64,000 nt of DNA. Source: Athripsodes cinereus (Eukaryota; Arthropoda; Insecta; Trichoptera; Leptoceridae). Positions 12,975-25,230 of this stretch are shown piece after piece; position 1 is the stretch's first letter; every line of letters begins with the position of its first letter. The notes below the pieces were generated by a model. It saw only the letters and a program-made list of their open reading frames with translations. It was not told the DNA's origin and searched no databases. Location: assembly GCA_947579605.1 (NCBI GenBank), contig OX388318.1, positions 23,236,098 through 23,300,097 of the forward strand, written 5' to 3'. A program made the position numbers and the translations under genes.

Positions 12975-13870
12975 GTTGAATTCATTCGTTTGGTTAGGAA
13001 GAGATTGCATTATCCTGTAATTATTAAAGATTTGCCTAAATTGGAATTAAGAAGAGTTTTGCTGGATGCATGCAACCTGAGAAAAATATGCTTGTCCGAA
13101 TACGATGTGCCTAATATTTTGGAAAGGATTAATTTTAGAATGCCTACTTTAACAAGATCTTGTTTTCCGTTCTACATTAAAAAAACAAAAACGATTGCAG
13201 GCTCAAGAAACCCTGTTTATAGAATGTGCGATGCTTATAATAAGAATTTTTCACAGTGCGACATGGCTGGTACATCGAACCATGGATTTAAGCGACTTAT
13301 CGGTCATCACGTTTTTGGTCCTGGGCCTGTCTGAGCCCCCCCCCTTTCCCAATCCCCTTTTTAAAGTGTCAATTACGTCAGGTTTGTGAGAAAGGAGAGT
13401 CGAGAGATTAAATAAATGTAATTTGTTTGATAAGATGTGAAGTGTTTGGGATAGTTTTTATTTTTGGTCTGTTTTTAAAACATTTGATTTTTCTTATTTT
13501 TGTATTGTTATATCTTTTTATTTATTTATTTATTCTTTTTGCACATCATCATTACATAACAGTGTTAACAAAATAATATAAAATTTTAGAAACTAGGACG
13601 ATGTGCAGTGGCGAGATTATCACTATAAAGTGATTTCTTCCATCTAACCACATATCATATGTTTTGGAAGTGTGAATGTGTTTGTGTGAATGAATGTATT
13701 ATGTGTGCGAAATTGGGTGAATGGATGTAAGATTTTCTTTAATTTGTCTTGTGTGTTATTGCTGAAGTTTGCACTGTTTGGATGTAAGACTATTGGAATG
13801 TTTTTATCGCTAACATGTTTATATTTATATGTCTTTCATCTGTTGTGTACCATGTAAAATAAAATAAATA
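12975..13870 (+). pseudogene. 5'-truncated LINE: C-terminal coding end plus 3' UTR
   Basis: An open stretch from 12975 to 13334 encodes about 120 residues, including LDACNLRKICLSEYDVPNIL and RNPVYRMCDAYNKNF. The arrangement (a conserved short helical C-terminus with an R.P.YR...YN motif) resembles the end of the CR1/Jockey-type LINE second frame. I infer this from the pattern, not from a search. A long 3' UTR follows and ends in (TAAA)n at 13860-13876. It contains the GCACATCATCAT...GATGTGC hairpin block (13540-13660) that recurs in three other places. No start codon is credible; the 5' end is lost. It is a relic, not a host gene. Confidence 0.55.
13505..13665 (+). repeat. GCACATCATCAT 3'-end repeat, copy 1
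   Basis: This conserved 3' block contains GCACATCATCATTA, AACAGTGTTAACAAAA, GATGTGCAGTGGCGAGATTA and the small palindrome ATCACTATAAAGTGAT. Related copies lie at 31955-32090 (minus), 36662-37025 (plus, interrupted) and 47533-47655 (plus). Here it lies inside a LINE 3' UTR. Confidence 0.7.
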
Positions 13871-13875
13871 AATAA

Positions 13876-15028
13876 ATACTAACGATAACTCTACTGGCTA
13901 CCCCACTGTATGATACAAATAAGAAAAACTTTGAATTCCATGAATGAGTAAATGAAAAATTGAATTGGTGCTTTTAATTTCCATCACTGCGAACAAATTT
14001 ATCTCTGCAATTTGCAATAGGTACTAGATAGAGTAATTGAAAAATTCTTGAAAATATTTTTCAAGTCGAGGAGGTCTGAAGCTGAAGTTTCAAATAAATT
14101 AAAGTAACGGAATGTATGTAACGTCAACATAACGGATCTAACGGCTCGTTATTCGTTACAACCGCCGTTATTCGTTACTTACACGGTTCATTGTTCGCGA
14201 GGAAGCATTCGGCTGGAACTATCGGGTCAGTAGAATGGACTGAAAATCAAAAATTTATATTTTTTTATCCATAAATTATTTTTTTTCGCAAAAACAAAAA
14301 AAAATATTTTTCATTTAACTAAATCAACAAATCAAATCAATGCAACTTTGTACGCTTATTGGCATTTATGTTTTACACCAATTGGGAGTATAAACTTATT
14401 TTTGAAAATTTTGATGTAGTACAATCACAAAGGTGCTATGTATAGCACCTTTGTAATAATCAGCCCTCAATTGTAAATGACGTAAATGACTATTTGTGTT
14501 CTAGTAAATAAATTAATAAAATTTAAAAATATATTATTTTTTAACCAACTCTCAGTCCAGGTAAATAAGTAGTATGTCGAAAAGCAGGGGAGATAAAATT
14601 GAAGCATCCCATTGAAGCAGAAGTAGTATTCTGTGTGTGTGTGTATGTTATCATTGTGAGGGTAGACAAAGAGGCTGCGCACTCTAGTGTACTCAGGTCA
14701 GCGAGAATTGAAGGCGGGATTAATGCAGCGTGCTCTGAAAGGGATAGATAGTGGTAACGCGGTATGTGGGCAATATCCAGAATATACATAGTTGAATTGT
14801 GGTAGATGAACATTTTGTGGACAATGTATACAATATTATTACATAATAATATTGATGATCTATTGTTGACAGTTCAATTAATTGATTTTATGATAGTGGA
14901 AATAGTCTATCTATACCATCACGGCGTCTCTTACAATTGAAGTGACCACTGACTAGTGAACTAACTGCATCTAATGAATATCTTCTTCGTGCCAATTCAA
15001 AACAAGGCTTTCAAAATAGATGGCGTAT
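13876..15028. other. No gene recognised; one small hairpin
   Basis: AT-rich sequence. A perfect inverted repeat lies at 14427-14454 (12-bp arms ACAAAGGTGCTA / TAGCACCTTTGT, 4-base loop). A CTACTGGCTACCCCACT fragment at 13890-13910 matches the 3' end of short element family C. No coding frame is credible. Confidence 0.5.
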
Positions 15029-15029
15029 C

Positions 15030-15180
15030 ACATAATAACATAACATAACATAACATACATAGACATTTCACACAGATCGAGCTAGTCCCAAACTAAGATG
15101 AATCTTGTATTATGGGTACTAACGCGACGATACACACATATACAATGCACTAAACACATATACATGTAACACCCAGACCC
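15030..15180 (-). mobile_element. SINE family B copy (tRNA-derived), 5'-truncated
   Basis: The minus strand reads CCTGGGTCTGGGTGTTACAT, ATCGTCGCGTTAGTACCCAT and TTTGGGACTAGCTCGA, as in the fuller copy at 34.14 kb. It ends in a (TTATG)n tail, seen on the plus strand as the CATAACATAA run at about 15030-15058. The tRNA-like head is missing. Confidence 0.75.
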
Positions 15181-15184
15181 AGGA

Positions 15185-15985
15185 CAATTTGAAAAAGGTG
15201 TAATAATGATGGGATTGATGGGAATAATGGAATTGAAGTTGTCAAATGTTTTTATCGTGGCATTATACCTATATACACAGGACTAGAAAAATAACATAAA
15301 AGAGTGGAAGTCCAATCTTTTGCTGAGGAATCCACGGAGCAAATACTTATACAAAAATAATATGTATTAACATATTATTTTAAACATAGTTTTCTGCTTA
15401 TTTTATCATTTGATTTTTATAATTTTTTTCATTATCATCGAATAAGGGGGAATATCATACGAAAACTTGTATGTTCGATGATAGCCTTCATTTGATATTC
15501 AACCTCAAGACTACCATAATATTATATCATGCTAAAGTGAACGCAGTTCAATGTTTTTGAAGATCCTCAGTTCAGTTGTCAACTAGGCAAGTTCATTTTC
15601 AATAGCATAGGCTAGTTAAATATGGGGATAAATAGGAGACTACGACTCCTCAAATATCCGGGTGTGAGGTGGGTCTCTCTTCAATATTTCCCATATTATA
15701 TAACCAAGGTTTATATTCTTCTCTCCCATATATATCAGTTCTATATCTTTAACATTTATTCCTCCCATAGGCCTCTCCCGTAGCTGATAATGTCAAACAA
15801 TACTTAATACGTGCTAACGATTCTATATTCTTAGATTCTATATTATATATGAATTGTATTGTGGAACAATACATAAAGCCACAAAATTTAATTTTTTATT
15901 TTTATTTTTTCACAGAAATAACATTAATTTATATACAGTCGCGCTAAAACCATAAAAAAAGATTTATCGGCGCTCTATTTTCAAA
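15185..15985. other. No feature recognised
   Basis: AT-rich sequence with no credible coding frame, tandem repeat or terminal inverted repeat on either strand. Confidence 0.4.
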
Positions 15986-15989
15986 ACAA

Positions 15990-16160
15990 TAAAAAAAAAG
16001 ATATATCTGGGTTTTTGTTATAAACCCAAATACAACCTTATACACCTTTCACAGTAAGCCACTTAAAGCTCGTGTCGTGAAAGGGGAGTTTGCCGGCACC
16101 TGGTATCGAACCGCGGACCCTTTGTTCACGAGGCCGAGACTCTAACTCCAAACTCTAACG
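15990..16160 (-). mobile_element. SINE family A copy (tRNA-derived)
   Basis: The minus strand carries a tRNA-like head with a B-box (GGTTCGATACC), followed by GCCGGCAAACTCCCCTTTCA, a conserved body ending AAACCCAGATATATCTTT, and a poly(A) tail. Other copies are at 20300-20416, 26990-30200 (split by the RTE), 40605-40760, 45297-45480 and 55650-55730. Confidence 0.8.
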
Positions 16161-16164
16161 AACT

Positions 16165-17565
16165 CTGACGAACCAAATGACAGAATTTAAAAGATAAAAT
16201 GTCATAAAAATGTACCTAACTGGGCATTAGCCCGTACCAAGACAGAATTAAATAACGATGTATTAGTAATTTAAACCAAACAAATACCAGTAAACATAGA
16301 TTTAATAACTATAATTTTTACATATAATCTCATTTCAAGAGCCATTCCTTGTATAGCTTTTTTGTTGCAATCCTACTAGGTTCCATAATTTCATCGATGT
16401 CGACGTCGAATTTAGGCACATTAACACTTACATACCGTATTTATTTTTATATTTTGGTATAATATATCCCTCATTTGATTAAAATCTATTATGATGACCG
16501 TGTCGCCGTCTTGTTTTATGTTCAAAAACTGGTCAAGGACTATCCTTTACCAAAACTAGCCAGCAGACAAAATATTTTACTTTTTAAAGTGTAATAAAAT
16601 ATCATTAGGTACCTGCCGCGGAACATATTTTTGTAATTACATTACTGTTATTGCATATCGTTATCGTTACTGCATAATTCAAAGCTTAAAATGATATTCT
16701 AACTTTGTTGAAATAATTGTGAACTCATAACCCATACAGTCATTTGAAATATTGTTGACACAACACAATCGATTACTTCGATTTGAGGTTTGTGTGGTTC
16801 AACATATTGTCGCTGTACATCATCCATAATATTATATGCGTTTCTTGATAATTCTTATGTATATTATCAAGATGAATAGATACATTTACCTCTGTATGTA
16901 AAATTTAAAGTATGCATATAGCACAGCCATTATATTTAACAGAATATTACATAATTTTACTTATATACTTACTTCCCATTTTATTTCCGTCTACCTATGT
17001 GTGTCTAGCGCGAGTGTTATTACACGTTATTACGTCGCATAATGTTACATCTGAGAAAAACAGAAACGCCAATCAATTTTGGGAAAATATGTATTAGATG
17101 CATAGACATATTATCATGCGCTATGAATTTAAGCGAAAAATTGGTGTTGGGTCCAATCGAATCATAGGCCCAAAATGTTATCATATCAGTCTTCATACAA
17201 GAGTAAAACTGTCTTTTGTTATGATGTATGTACAGTGCTAACGAAAATTGAGAGTTGAACACTACTAAAAAAGACTTTCATATATTGTCGTCGAAGATAA
17301 ATAGGAGAGAGAGAGAGAGAGATTTTTTTAAACCGAATGAATTTTTCATCAGGTCAATCTTAAATCGATAATGACCTGATAAGTCTACAGTTCTAAAGTT
17401 CTATGAGTAATGCAATTTTTACTAAAAACTTCCCAGGTAAAAAACAGGTTAAATCATAATATTAATTTTGTATCTACTTCCACGGTCTCTGTGAAAATAA
17501 AGGTTATATTTAACATGGACTTCCACTAAGTAACATCGATCAACAAGATCAACTAGGAAAGAATA
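16165..17565. other. No feature recognised except a GA microsatellite
   Basis: A (GA)n run lies at 17306-17323. Short open frames at 16912-17097 and 17020-17262 overlap on opposite strands and show no recognisable protein features. Nothing else stands out. Confidence 0.4.
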
Positions 17566-17567
17566 AA

Positions 17568-17690
17568 TCTCCCACTTTCTTCTGTAAATTTTCGAGTGTT
17601 TTGTGAATGGCAGGTGTTCGTAAAACATTACAAATAAAACATTTCAAATCTTCAATTTAGCAATAAAGTATGCGACCCATCTTAGTAATA
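17568..17690 (+). mobile_element. Short element family C, 5' part
   Basis: CCCACTTTCTTCTGTAAATT, TTTCGAGTGTT and GGCAGGTGTTCGTAAAA match the 5' part of the family C copies at 23.84 and 50.44 kb. The 3' part has decayed. Confidence 0.55.
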
Positions 17691-18006
17691 AATAATTATT
17701 TTGCAGATATTCAGTTTTGACAAGGTATCGTGCCATCGCTGATCCTATTAAATATGTGAGGGAATATTTTAATACACTTGACAGGAGAGAGTCTGCATGG
17801 CAGTACATAGAATAGACAGACAAGGGAACAGACGGGAACTCTTAAGTGGTTATATTTATACTTACACAGGCAGTCATTTATGTATGTCTGCCTATCTATC
17901 TTGCTGCAATTAAAAGTATTTAATATTTATAGTGAATTTATATTAATAAGGAAAATGATCAAAAAGATATCGACAGCAAAAAGCAATGGCATCAGTAGGC
18001 CTAGTC

Positions 18007-18161
18007 AAAACACATTTTAGCCTTACGTTTTCGTTCGAATGTAGACGACGTTGCGAGAACGTGTCAATTTTCGTAGCTACTTTTGTATTTTAGCTACGAA
18101 AATTGATACGTTATCACATTGTCGTCTACATTCGAACGAAAACGTAACGCTAAAACGTGTT
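18007..18161. mobile_element. Palindromic MITE-like element
   Basis: Two arms of about 70 bp are nearly perfect inverted copies. The shared core is ACGTTTTCGTTCGAATGTAG followed by ACGAC, with CAATTTTCGTAGCTA at the inner edge, around a loop of about 13 bp (18081-18093). There is no coding sequence. The layout and several motifs (GTAGACGACGTTGC, TGTCAATTTTCGT) resemble the terminal repeats of the larger element at 31135-31817, so the two are probably related families. Confidence 0.75.
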
Positions 18162-18184
18162 TTAACGGGCCCTGAGCGCTGAAA

Positions 18185-18275
18185 ATGTCATGGAAAGAGG
18201 TGATTCGATTGGAGTAGAGATGCTTTGAATGGCTGGTTTCTGTTATGCTCCCGAGAAGAGGGTTGAAGGGCGACG
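18185..18275 (+). pseudogene. LINE C-terminal relic
   Basis: GGAAAGAGGTGATTCGATTG, GAATGGCTGGTTTCTG and TGCTCCCGAGAAGAG correspond to the C-terminal end of the LINE fragment at 39.44-39.91 kb (WKEVTQLAQRRSEWRRLVSA). It is a short, mutated remnant. A related remnant lies on the opposite strand at 18590-18680. Confidence 0.6.
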
Positions 18276-18589
18276 CCGACGTGAAGTGAAAGGAATTAGC
18301 TTTGTGCTGAATTTATACCATCACGATATTCCAACAAGTGGAGTGGTCAAAGACTTAATTACATTTAATAAACATAGAAGTCGTCCTTTCCTTGACTCAA
18401 AAAAGACGTATGAAGTTAATATTTTTAATAAGAAGGTAGACTGTCTGTGCATGACACTCTAAAATTTGATTGAAAATGTGAGTCTACTATTGAATTCTGA
18501 AACTCCATAGAATAACACACATGCTATGTCGGCAAAATAATTGTCTCGCGGCCATGCCGATATGCGGTATGATTATCTCTCTCTCTTCG

Positions 18590-18680
18590 TCTTTTAACGC
18601 TCTTCTCGGGAGCACGGCTTCCTCCATTCAGAGCGCCTCTGGGTCAATCGAATCACCTCTTTCCACGACATGAATAGCGC
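18590..18680 (-). pseudogene. LINE C-terminal relic
   Basis: This is the minus-strand counterpart of the relic at 18185-18275. It reads TCGTGGAAAGAGGTGATTCG, GGAGGAAGCCGTGCTCCCGA and GAAGAGCG. The plus-strand copy lies 300 bp to the left, so the two form a spaced inverted pair. Confidence 0.6.
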
Positions 18681-18684
18681 TCTG

Positions 18685-20005
18685 ATGTCGTTGTCATAGG
18701 AACAGTGTACTGCAAAAATGGGACGTTCGGGGCGTCGGAACGGGAGAGCACAGTGCTCTCTTTGGCCAGCTATAATTTAATATTCTCAAAACATGACACA
18801 ACCAGGACCAGCGTCTCTACTGTATTACAGAGACACTGTAGCTTTAAGTAAATAAATATACAAATATACCTCTCTCTCTGGTATCAATCTCGCGGATTAG
18901 TTTGCGATAAAGTCTTGCACCTTTCTTTCCATTGCGTGACCCTCTTCAGCTCTTCATACAATCCGCAGCTCATATCCTCGCATAGATCGTCTTAGTATTC
19001 TCGGCGTGGGCGCCCCCTATGATTGTTCCTTCAGCCGTTATATAAAGTTCTGTTATATTTTATATTACTTATATTTATTGACATCTTAATTCTATCGTTG
19101 ACTCTTTACCCTTTTCCCCTAGCGCCCCCTTCCCTCTATTTTATGAACCGATGATGCCCCCCTGATTATTCCATCAGCCATTAGTAGTATTATTATTATT
19201 GAGTTAGTATAGATGGTCGGAGGTACCGAGGTTGGGAGATATGTGCCATTGTTAACACTCCATTAGGTTTCTATGTGGGTGGATATTTGATAATAATGAA
19301 CAATGCCTAACATACACCGGTTCGTACGATCCGAATAAGTGTATCGATTTTTTTTTCTAGTACATTGTCATTTTTTTGTGGCATCCTGAATGAATTATTT
19401 TTTGTATTGTTTATTGTTTCTAATTGTCCCTAGACCCCTATTATGCAGACACTTGGAGTCGTCATATGACACGAATAGGTTGGCTTATGGGTTTGTTACA
19501 TGCAAATTCTCTTTTAGGAAACTTGCTGGAAGTTATGTAATCTATAAGAACGTAACTTTATTTATAATAGTAAATACACCTCATAAAAAGTTATGTCTGT
19601 ATGGGGAATGTGGAGTAAGTCGACAACGGGACTTAAACTCATGATTTCCTGATTGAAAATACTATCCGGCTGCCGGATGAGATTGCGAAATTTGATTGCG
19701 ATTTGTATTAAGTATTAAGTGGTCGATCGCTTTAGCATTATGTCGCCTATTCAGTAATGCTGTATGCTTATCTAGATATTTTTTTGCAACACGAATTTGA
19801 ATTTTCTGTCACTCGTTTTAATATTATAATTTTAATATTAGTATGAACGCACGATTTTGGTATAATATATGTGTATTTAACTCACCTAATGAAAGATAGA
19901 ATTGATTCATTTTGCTTTTAAAAACTACTACTACTATTACTTAGTTAGTATTACTTTTGTTTGTAGGTATATGTATGCGTATTTTAAATGAATAAAGAAT
20001 AATAC
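18685..20005. other. No feature recognised
   Basis: AT-rich sequence. The short frame at 19390-19644 shows no recognisable protein features. TATTATTATTATT microsatellite runs occur near 19185. Confidence 0.4.
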
Positions 20006-20009
20006 TATA

Positions 20010-20215
20010 CCATCATGGCATATCCATACAACTGGGGTAGCCAGCGGACCAGTCACATGCAATAAACATGCAAGCTATCCTCTAGCGCCAACAAAACAAT
20101 AAAACATTCAAAAAACCTCATTACTGAATTTAATATGTAAAATGTCTCTAATTTATCGAACACCCGGCACCTTTTACAGGACCCATGAAAACTTACGGAA
20201 AAGAGTGACCAATTT
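20010..20215 (-). mobile_element. Short element family C copy
   Basis: The minus strand reads CTTACGGAAAAGAGTG-type sequence (5' end), then GGCGCTAGAGGATAGCTTGC and CTGGCTACCCCAGTTG, and ends at a (TAG)n-like tail. The 3' end resembles that of the RTE LINE. Confidence 0.65.
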
Positions 20216-20299
20216 TTGGCCAAGTGCTCCATGGAAAAGGAATAACTGCCAATTATTTTATTACCTTTTTTTATTTTAACAGAAATATAAAATTTTACA

Positions 20300-20416
20300 T
20301 TTTTTTTTTTTTTAAAGATATATTTGGGTATTTGTTATAAACCCAAATACAACCTTATACACCATTCACAGTAAGCTACTAAAAGCTTGTGTCGTGAAAG
20401 GGAAGTTAGCCGGCAA
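20300..20416 (-). mobile_element. SINE family A copy, 5'-truncated
   Basis: A poly(A) tail (poly(T) at 20300-20313) and the body AAACCCAAATATATCTTT, GTAAGCTACTAAAAG and CACGACACAAGC are present. The copy stops just after GCCGGC, so the tRNA-like head with the B-box is missing. Confidence 0.75.
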
Positions 20417-20419
20417 AAA

Positions 20420-21435
20420 TTATAGGTATAGTATTCATTGTAAATTGGTAGGTACTTCAGTTTTTTTCTATAGATAAGTGTAATATTTAGCTAAAATTTT
20501 TATGTTATTTACCGAAGGTACTGGTTGGAAATCCATTTCAATGTGAATTGAAAATTAATCACATCGGTATATCTGCCTCAACACACCCCTATGGCTAGTA
20601 TGGTAAAAAAAAAATTGGATTGTGTTAAATATTACTATGTTATTGTTAGTGTTAAGGGGATTTTATTTAAATAAAGATTATTCATTAGAGTGTTTTCTTT
20701 TTTCAATTCACCTTTATATTTAGCTTATAAAACCAATAATTCGGTTCGAACGAACCGGTTATTTTTGTCATTCTGTCACAATATAATAATAATGATAATG
20801 ATGTTGTATCCTCACGTATACAGTGTACATAGTATGTACCTACTGCTTTATAGATTTAAGTATAATAAGAATGTATATGGAGATATATTTTTTTGGTAAC
20901 AACATTTTAATCAGAATCACGTAGGCAGACGAGTCGTCGATAGTCTGTGGAGTCTATAGAGACGTGCTGAAGAGGATGTGACAGTCATTATACAAGTACC
21001 TACTTACCTACCTATTTGTATACTGTGTGACATGTTGTGAAATAGAGGTGACTACATCTACCTATGTTTGTTAGTTATATACGCCTAGGCCTAATATGCC
21101 CTTACGTTAATACATACTTATCCTGAGCTAGCCCTTAATTTGGCTAAATTTGCTTATTCATCCAATAAAGTTTATATTATTTATTCTATACGGGGGGATC
21201 CCTTAAGGCAAATCCTGAGCCCTCCCTTTAAACTTTTCTTTTATTTCGTTTCGAGCTCAGCTCTTCATGGGAAAGTGGTGGGAAAACCCTTAATGTTATT
21301 TTATACGTTTTACACATTATGGAAGACCGACTTAATTATAGTTTTGATTTTGATTTTGAATATAAACATTTATTAGTTTTAAAAATGAGACAAACATCGG
21401 TTCAATTCAATTTACATAAAAAAAATATGTTGATG
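20420..21435. other. No feature recognised
   Basis: Several short open frames (20690-20899, 21140-21376) have AT-driven composition and no recognisable protein features. Confidence 0.4.
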
Positions 21436-21439
21436 CTCT

Positions 21440-21715
21440 GTGAAGCACTTTACAAAGAATTAGTGTAGGCAGAGAGAACGGAAGGACATATTGATCTATA
21501 TTCTTATGCACTTCTTTCAATTTTTCTACAATCATACAATTTCTCATACATGCACGTTGATTTCTCTTATTCACACGTGGCCTCCTTGAGAATCCGATCC
21601 ACATAGTCGAGCCACGTAATTTTCGGATTTCTCACACTTTCTCTTTCAGATAAATACACCCTTTTATCGTCCATTTTCTCTGCATGTCATCCATCGTAAC
21701 CATCGTAACTTAATA
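21440..21715 (-). pseudogene. RTE LINE C-terminal relic
   Basis: The minus strand encodes a decayed version of the C-terminus of the 27.1-kb RTE. It starts near TCTGAAAGAGAAAGTGTGAG (YLSERE.VR), continues through WLDYVD and NKRNQRACMRNCM, and ends near SLPT in place of the SAYPTW of the intact copy. Indels break the frame, for example where GGACGG has become GGAGG. It is a dead, diverged copy. Confidence 0.75.
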
Positions 21716-21719
21716 ACAC

Positions 21720-22600
21720 AACCATTTTATCCACAACAAAAGTGAGGACTTTTTTGATCTTGATTTTCACAAGTTTTAAGTTTTTTTAACTTTCATGCAA
21801 AATTCACAAAATTTATAGCCCCTCCCCCCCTCTCCTTCTCCACCCATCCCGTCGCCAGTTTTTTTAATTTAGACTTTAAAATATATCACGACTTACCCCT
21901 TTTATTTAACAAAATATTTAACAAAAATTCCAGAAGACGATTGGTGACCTTATAAGGGTTTTCTAAGATTCTGCGCCCGGAGCCTAGACACTTTAGTAGG
22001 TCGGATATCGGATAATATACTAACTATTCGGTAACCTACAGGATAATCATTTCATCTCTACTATAGATATAGCAATAACCAATAACAACTTTTTTATTTT
22101 AGAGATAGGATCTGTGATAAGTTCACTTCTAATCGAATGTGAAAGTGTCAAGAAAAAAAATGTGACAAAGGTTGCAGAGATTCAGGATAATTTTTAAATA
22201 TTATTTTATAATAGTTTCGTTTCAGTCTCAGCCAGCTTCGTCCAATGAACGAATACCATTTTAAAATAAGGCACTAAGTGCCAAAATATACTAATAGAGA
22301 TACAAGGTAAAATGTGATTATGAGTTTAAATATTTTTATTGTAAGGAAAATAACGTAAATTTATTCTTAATAGAAATGAAACTTCAAAAATTATAGTACC
22401 TATTTTTTTTATCAAAATTACAACTGATTAGTGCATAAAAAAATACATGACGAAGGTTTTAAATGCCAACTTCAATATATTTAAAAGGCATCAAAGTTAA
22501 TACCTACTTTAGCAGTATTCATAGTTACCTTACAACGAAATAAATAAAATTAATTGGCGATGTAAATTATTAAACGTATATTATTATATTATTCTTAAAT
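21720..22600. other. No feature recognised
   Basis: AT-rich sequence with a C/T-rich patch at 21823-21850. No credible coding frame or repeat structure. Confidence 0.4.
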
Positions 22601-22603
22601 TTA

Positions 22604-22938
22604 AAATTTTATAAGTAAAAAATACTTTAGAGTTTTAAAATTTCTTTATTCACCAGTTACATATGTTTCGGGTTACAAGCCCATATTCATATGAGTAAAA
22701 AATACTTTAGAGTTTTAAAATTTCTTTATTCACCAGTTACCTACATATGTTTCGGGTTACAAGCCCATATTCATATTGAGTATGAATATGGGCTTGTAAC
22801 CCGAAACATAATATGTAACTGGTGAATAAAGAAATTTTAAAACTAAAACTAAAATAAAGAAATTTAAAAACCCGAAACATATGTAACTGGTGAATAAAGA
22901 AATTTTAAAACTCTAAAGTATTTTTTACTTATAAATTT
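22604..22938. repeat. Compound palindrome: two direct and two inverted units
   Basis: A unit of about 80 bp (AAAAATACTTTAGAGTTTTA, then TTCACCAGTTAC, then TTTCGGGTTACAAGCCCATA) occurs twice in direct orientation (about 22613-22693 and 22694-22776). It then occurs in inverted orientation from 22778, and a second inverted partial copy (22865-22938) lacks the GGCTTGTAA block. The symmetry centre is near 22777. It is probably a foldback or MITE array. Confidence 0.8.
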
Positions 22939-23179
22939 TTACTCATTAAGTGAAAATAAAATCAGATTATATTTATCATTGTTAAAGCTGTTGTATCTAT
23001 GAAAATAAAAAAAATAAACGCTGTGGGGGGCTAAAAAGGCCATTTTATAATTATGAATCATAATAGGAATTGTAAAACGATTTAACGGCGACATTTTACC
23101 AAATATGAATTATTTGATGAAATGAATTGAGGGTGAATCGCGTACTATCGTGACCATTTTACGAAAATTAGAGGAATTG

Positions 23180-23500
23180 CTACGGATCTGCTGGCAATTC
23201 GGGAAGATGAATTGCTCAATTGACATCTAGAAGACCTCTGCGCTCTATGGAACTGGCCGTGAATAGACTTACTGAGCCCAATAGAGCCGGTAAGTCCAAC
23301 TTCTACGAGAGGGCCTTTGGTGTTGTTGGACCAGTTATATGGAATCGCCTACCGGTGCTGCTGAGAGATGGTCAGACGGTCACTAGCTTCAAAGACAAAT
23401 TAAAGACTGAACTCTTCACTGGCGCCCTTGAGACGGTCTAGAGACTGTAAAACGGCGTCATAAATAAAATCATCCAAAATCATCATCATCATCATCAATG
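23180..23500 (+). pseudogene. LINE 3' end (CR1/L2-type C-terminus) with ATC tail
   Basis: The frame 23220-23441 encodes NFYERAFGVVGPVIWNRLP and VTSFKDKLKTELF followed by a stop. The F....P..WN.LP...R....SFK..LK..LF pattern is the usual C-terminus of CR1/L2-type LINE reverse transcriptases (known from the family; identity here not searched). A short 3' UTR and an (ATC)n tail at about 23478-23496 follow. Everything upstream of the C-terminus is missing. A related 3' UTR piece (GGCGCCCTTGAGA, ACGGCGCCA) lies at 31827-31905. Confidence 0.7.
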
Positions 23501-23834
23501 TGGCCATTTTAGGCCCCCTGATAACGACTAGGTGCGTTATTTGTAGCATTGGCAAAGGTACATAGAACCGATCTTCATACTTATGCATCTCAATTTATTT
23601 ATTTATTGGCACTTTGTACCATAAGGTAAAAATGGTATTCAATTGATTATCAAAGTGAAAAGAATAAATATAGCCACAGTTAGTAGTAATCCGGTTCTTA
23701 AAAACTCTGTGAGATCATTCTTCATATTTAGTACCTAGGCATCTTAGAAATGACGAATTTGCATTTTTATAGATTTTCGCGGTCCTATCGTAAATCGGGT
23801 CAGAACCCTATGGAGTTCTGGTAATGAATAGGTA

Positions 23835-24065
23835 TCCCACTTTTTTTTGTAAGTTTTCAACTATCCTGTTTTAAAGTCAGGTGTTCCTATAACCTCACGT
23901 ATAAGATAATTTACATTTTCAATTCAGCGATGAGACCCTTCATGGATGTCTTGTTTTTAATATCAATTTTTAAAATCAACAGAAGACAATCTGTATGTTT
24001 CTTATGTGCAGTTAATACGCTGGCTACTCCACTTGTGGAATGTGTCGTAATGTTATAGTGTTAGT
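23835..24065 (+). mobile_element. Short element family C copy, near full length
   Basis: It starts CCCACTTTTTTTTGTAAG and passes through GGTGTTCCTATAACC, CAGCGATGAGACCCTTCATG and TGGCTACTCCACTTGTGG, ending near GTTATAGTGTTAG. About 230 bp, non-coding. The layout is collinear with the copies at 25.24, 37.99 and 50.44 kb. Confidence 0.7.
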
Positions 24066-24069
24066 TCAA

Positions 24070-25230
24070 AGTTGAATAGCCAATGTAATAAAGATGCAAG
24101 TCGTCATAGGTCTTTACCGAAAGAAGTCAACAAATTCAGGATGGTTGACATATCTCATCGCTGAACTATAGATGTTAAATTTCTTGAATTACATTTGTGT
24201 TTTGTATACAATTCTGCGCTATATACATACATACTTGTACCTACATTTATATAATTATAATAAATTTCTAAGACTAAGTATTACCTACTAAGTACAATGT
24301 GCCTTTTCACTCCACTCTAATTGTAATTAAAACTACATACAAACTTACTGCCTCTCTCACTGTTGTCTAGCTCTCTCATATGAGCCAATCAAAATCATAG
24401 TGTATTAAATCCATTTTCATCTGAAAAATGAGCTGTTGATGAATTTTCGCTCTATGGGAATTGCTTTCACAAATCAAACATAATCAAAGTCTCTAAATTG
24501 TATTCTAACAATCCAATTATAATTCCTTGAATGCATATTAGAATATCTCAGATTAAAAATTCTCAAATTTTATTTATTTTCAAACTAAAACAAATATACA
24601 ATTAGCAACAAATTTAACAATAAAATTCCTTTACCTACTTTTTATGTATTCTCCATACTAGATTAATTTTTACGCGGCGGCAGAATTGCTATCCACACTT
24701 CTCAGCATTATACAACTAGATTAGTCTCCATATGATCAGTCATGGTCACACAAAAACTTAACAGTCTAATGCCGGGAAAAATCCATACACAGGATATCAA
24801 AGGATCAGGCTCAGAACGCGGGTTCAAAATACCAGCATAAAAACTTACACTTTTTATTTTCTTATTTTTAAAAATATTATTTCGTTTTTTAGTATTGACA
24901 ATGTCTCATTAAGAGACAAAACAATATTGTAATAAAAATAAAAAAATGTGTATTAAAAAGCTGAAGTTTACTTACAATAAAAAAAATTGAAATTATAGGT
25001 CATTTCAGTTTGCTGATATTCCATAAGTTGGTCCACTTTGATTCTGAACGCATCACATACACATACTACATTATTATACTCACTATATTCCTCTTTCCAT
25101 ATAATATGTAGGTACTCACCTATTCATTTTCACGACTCTAATTTCCACGTCTTCTCAACGTCTACCATGCAAGAGATGCTTAATTTAACATCGATATTTT
25201 ACATAAAAGTGTAAAGAAAATAAAAAAAAA
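24070..25230. other. No feature recognised
   Basis: AT-rich sequence with no credible coding frame or terminal repeats. Confidence 0.4.
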
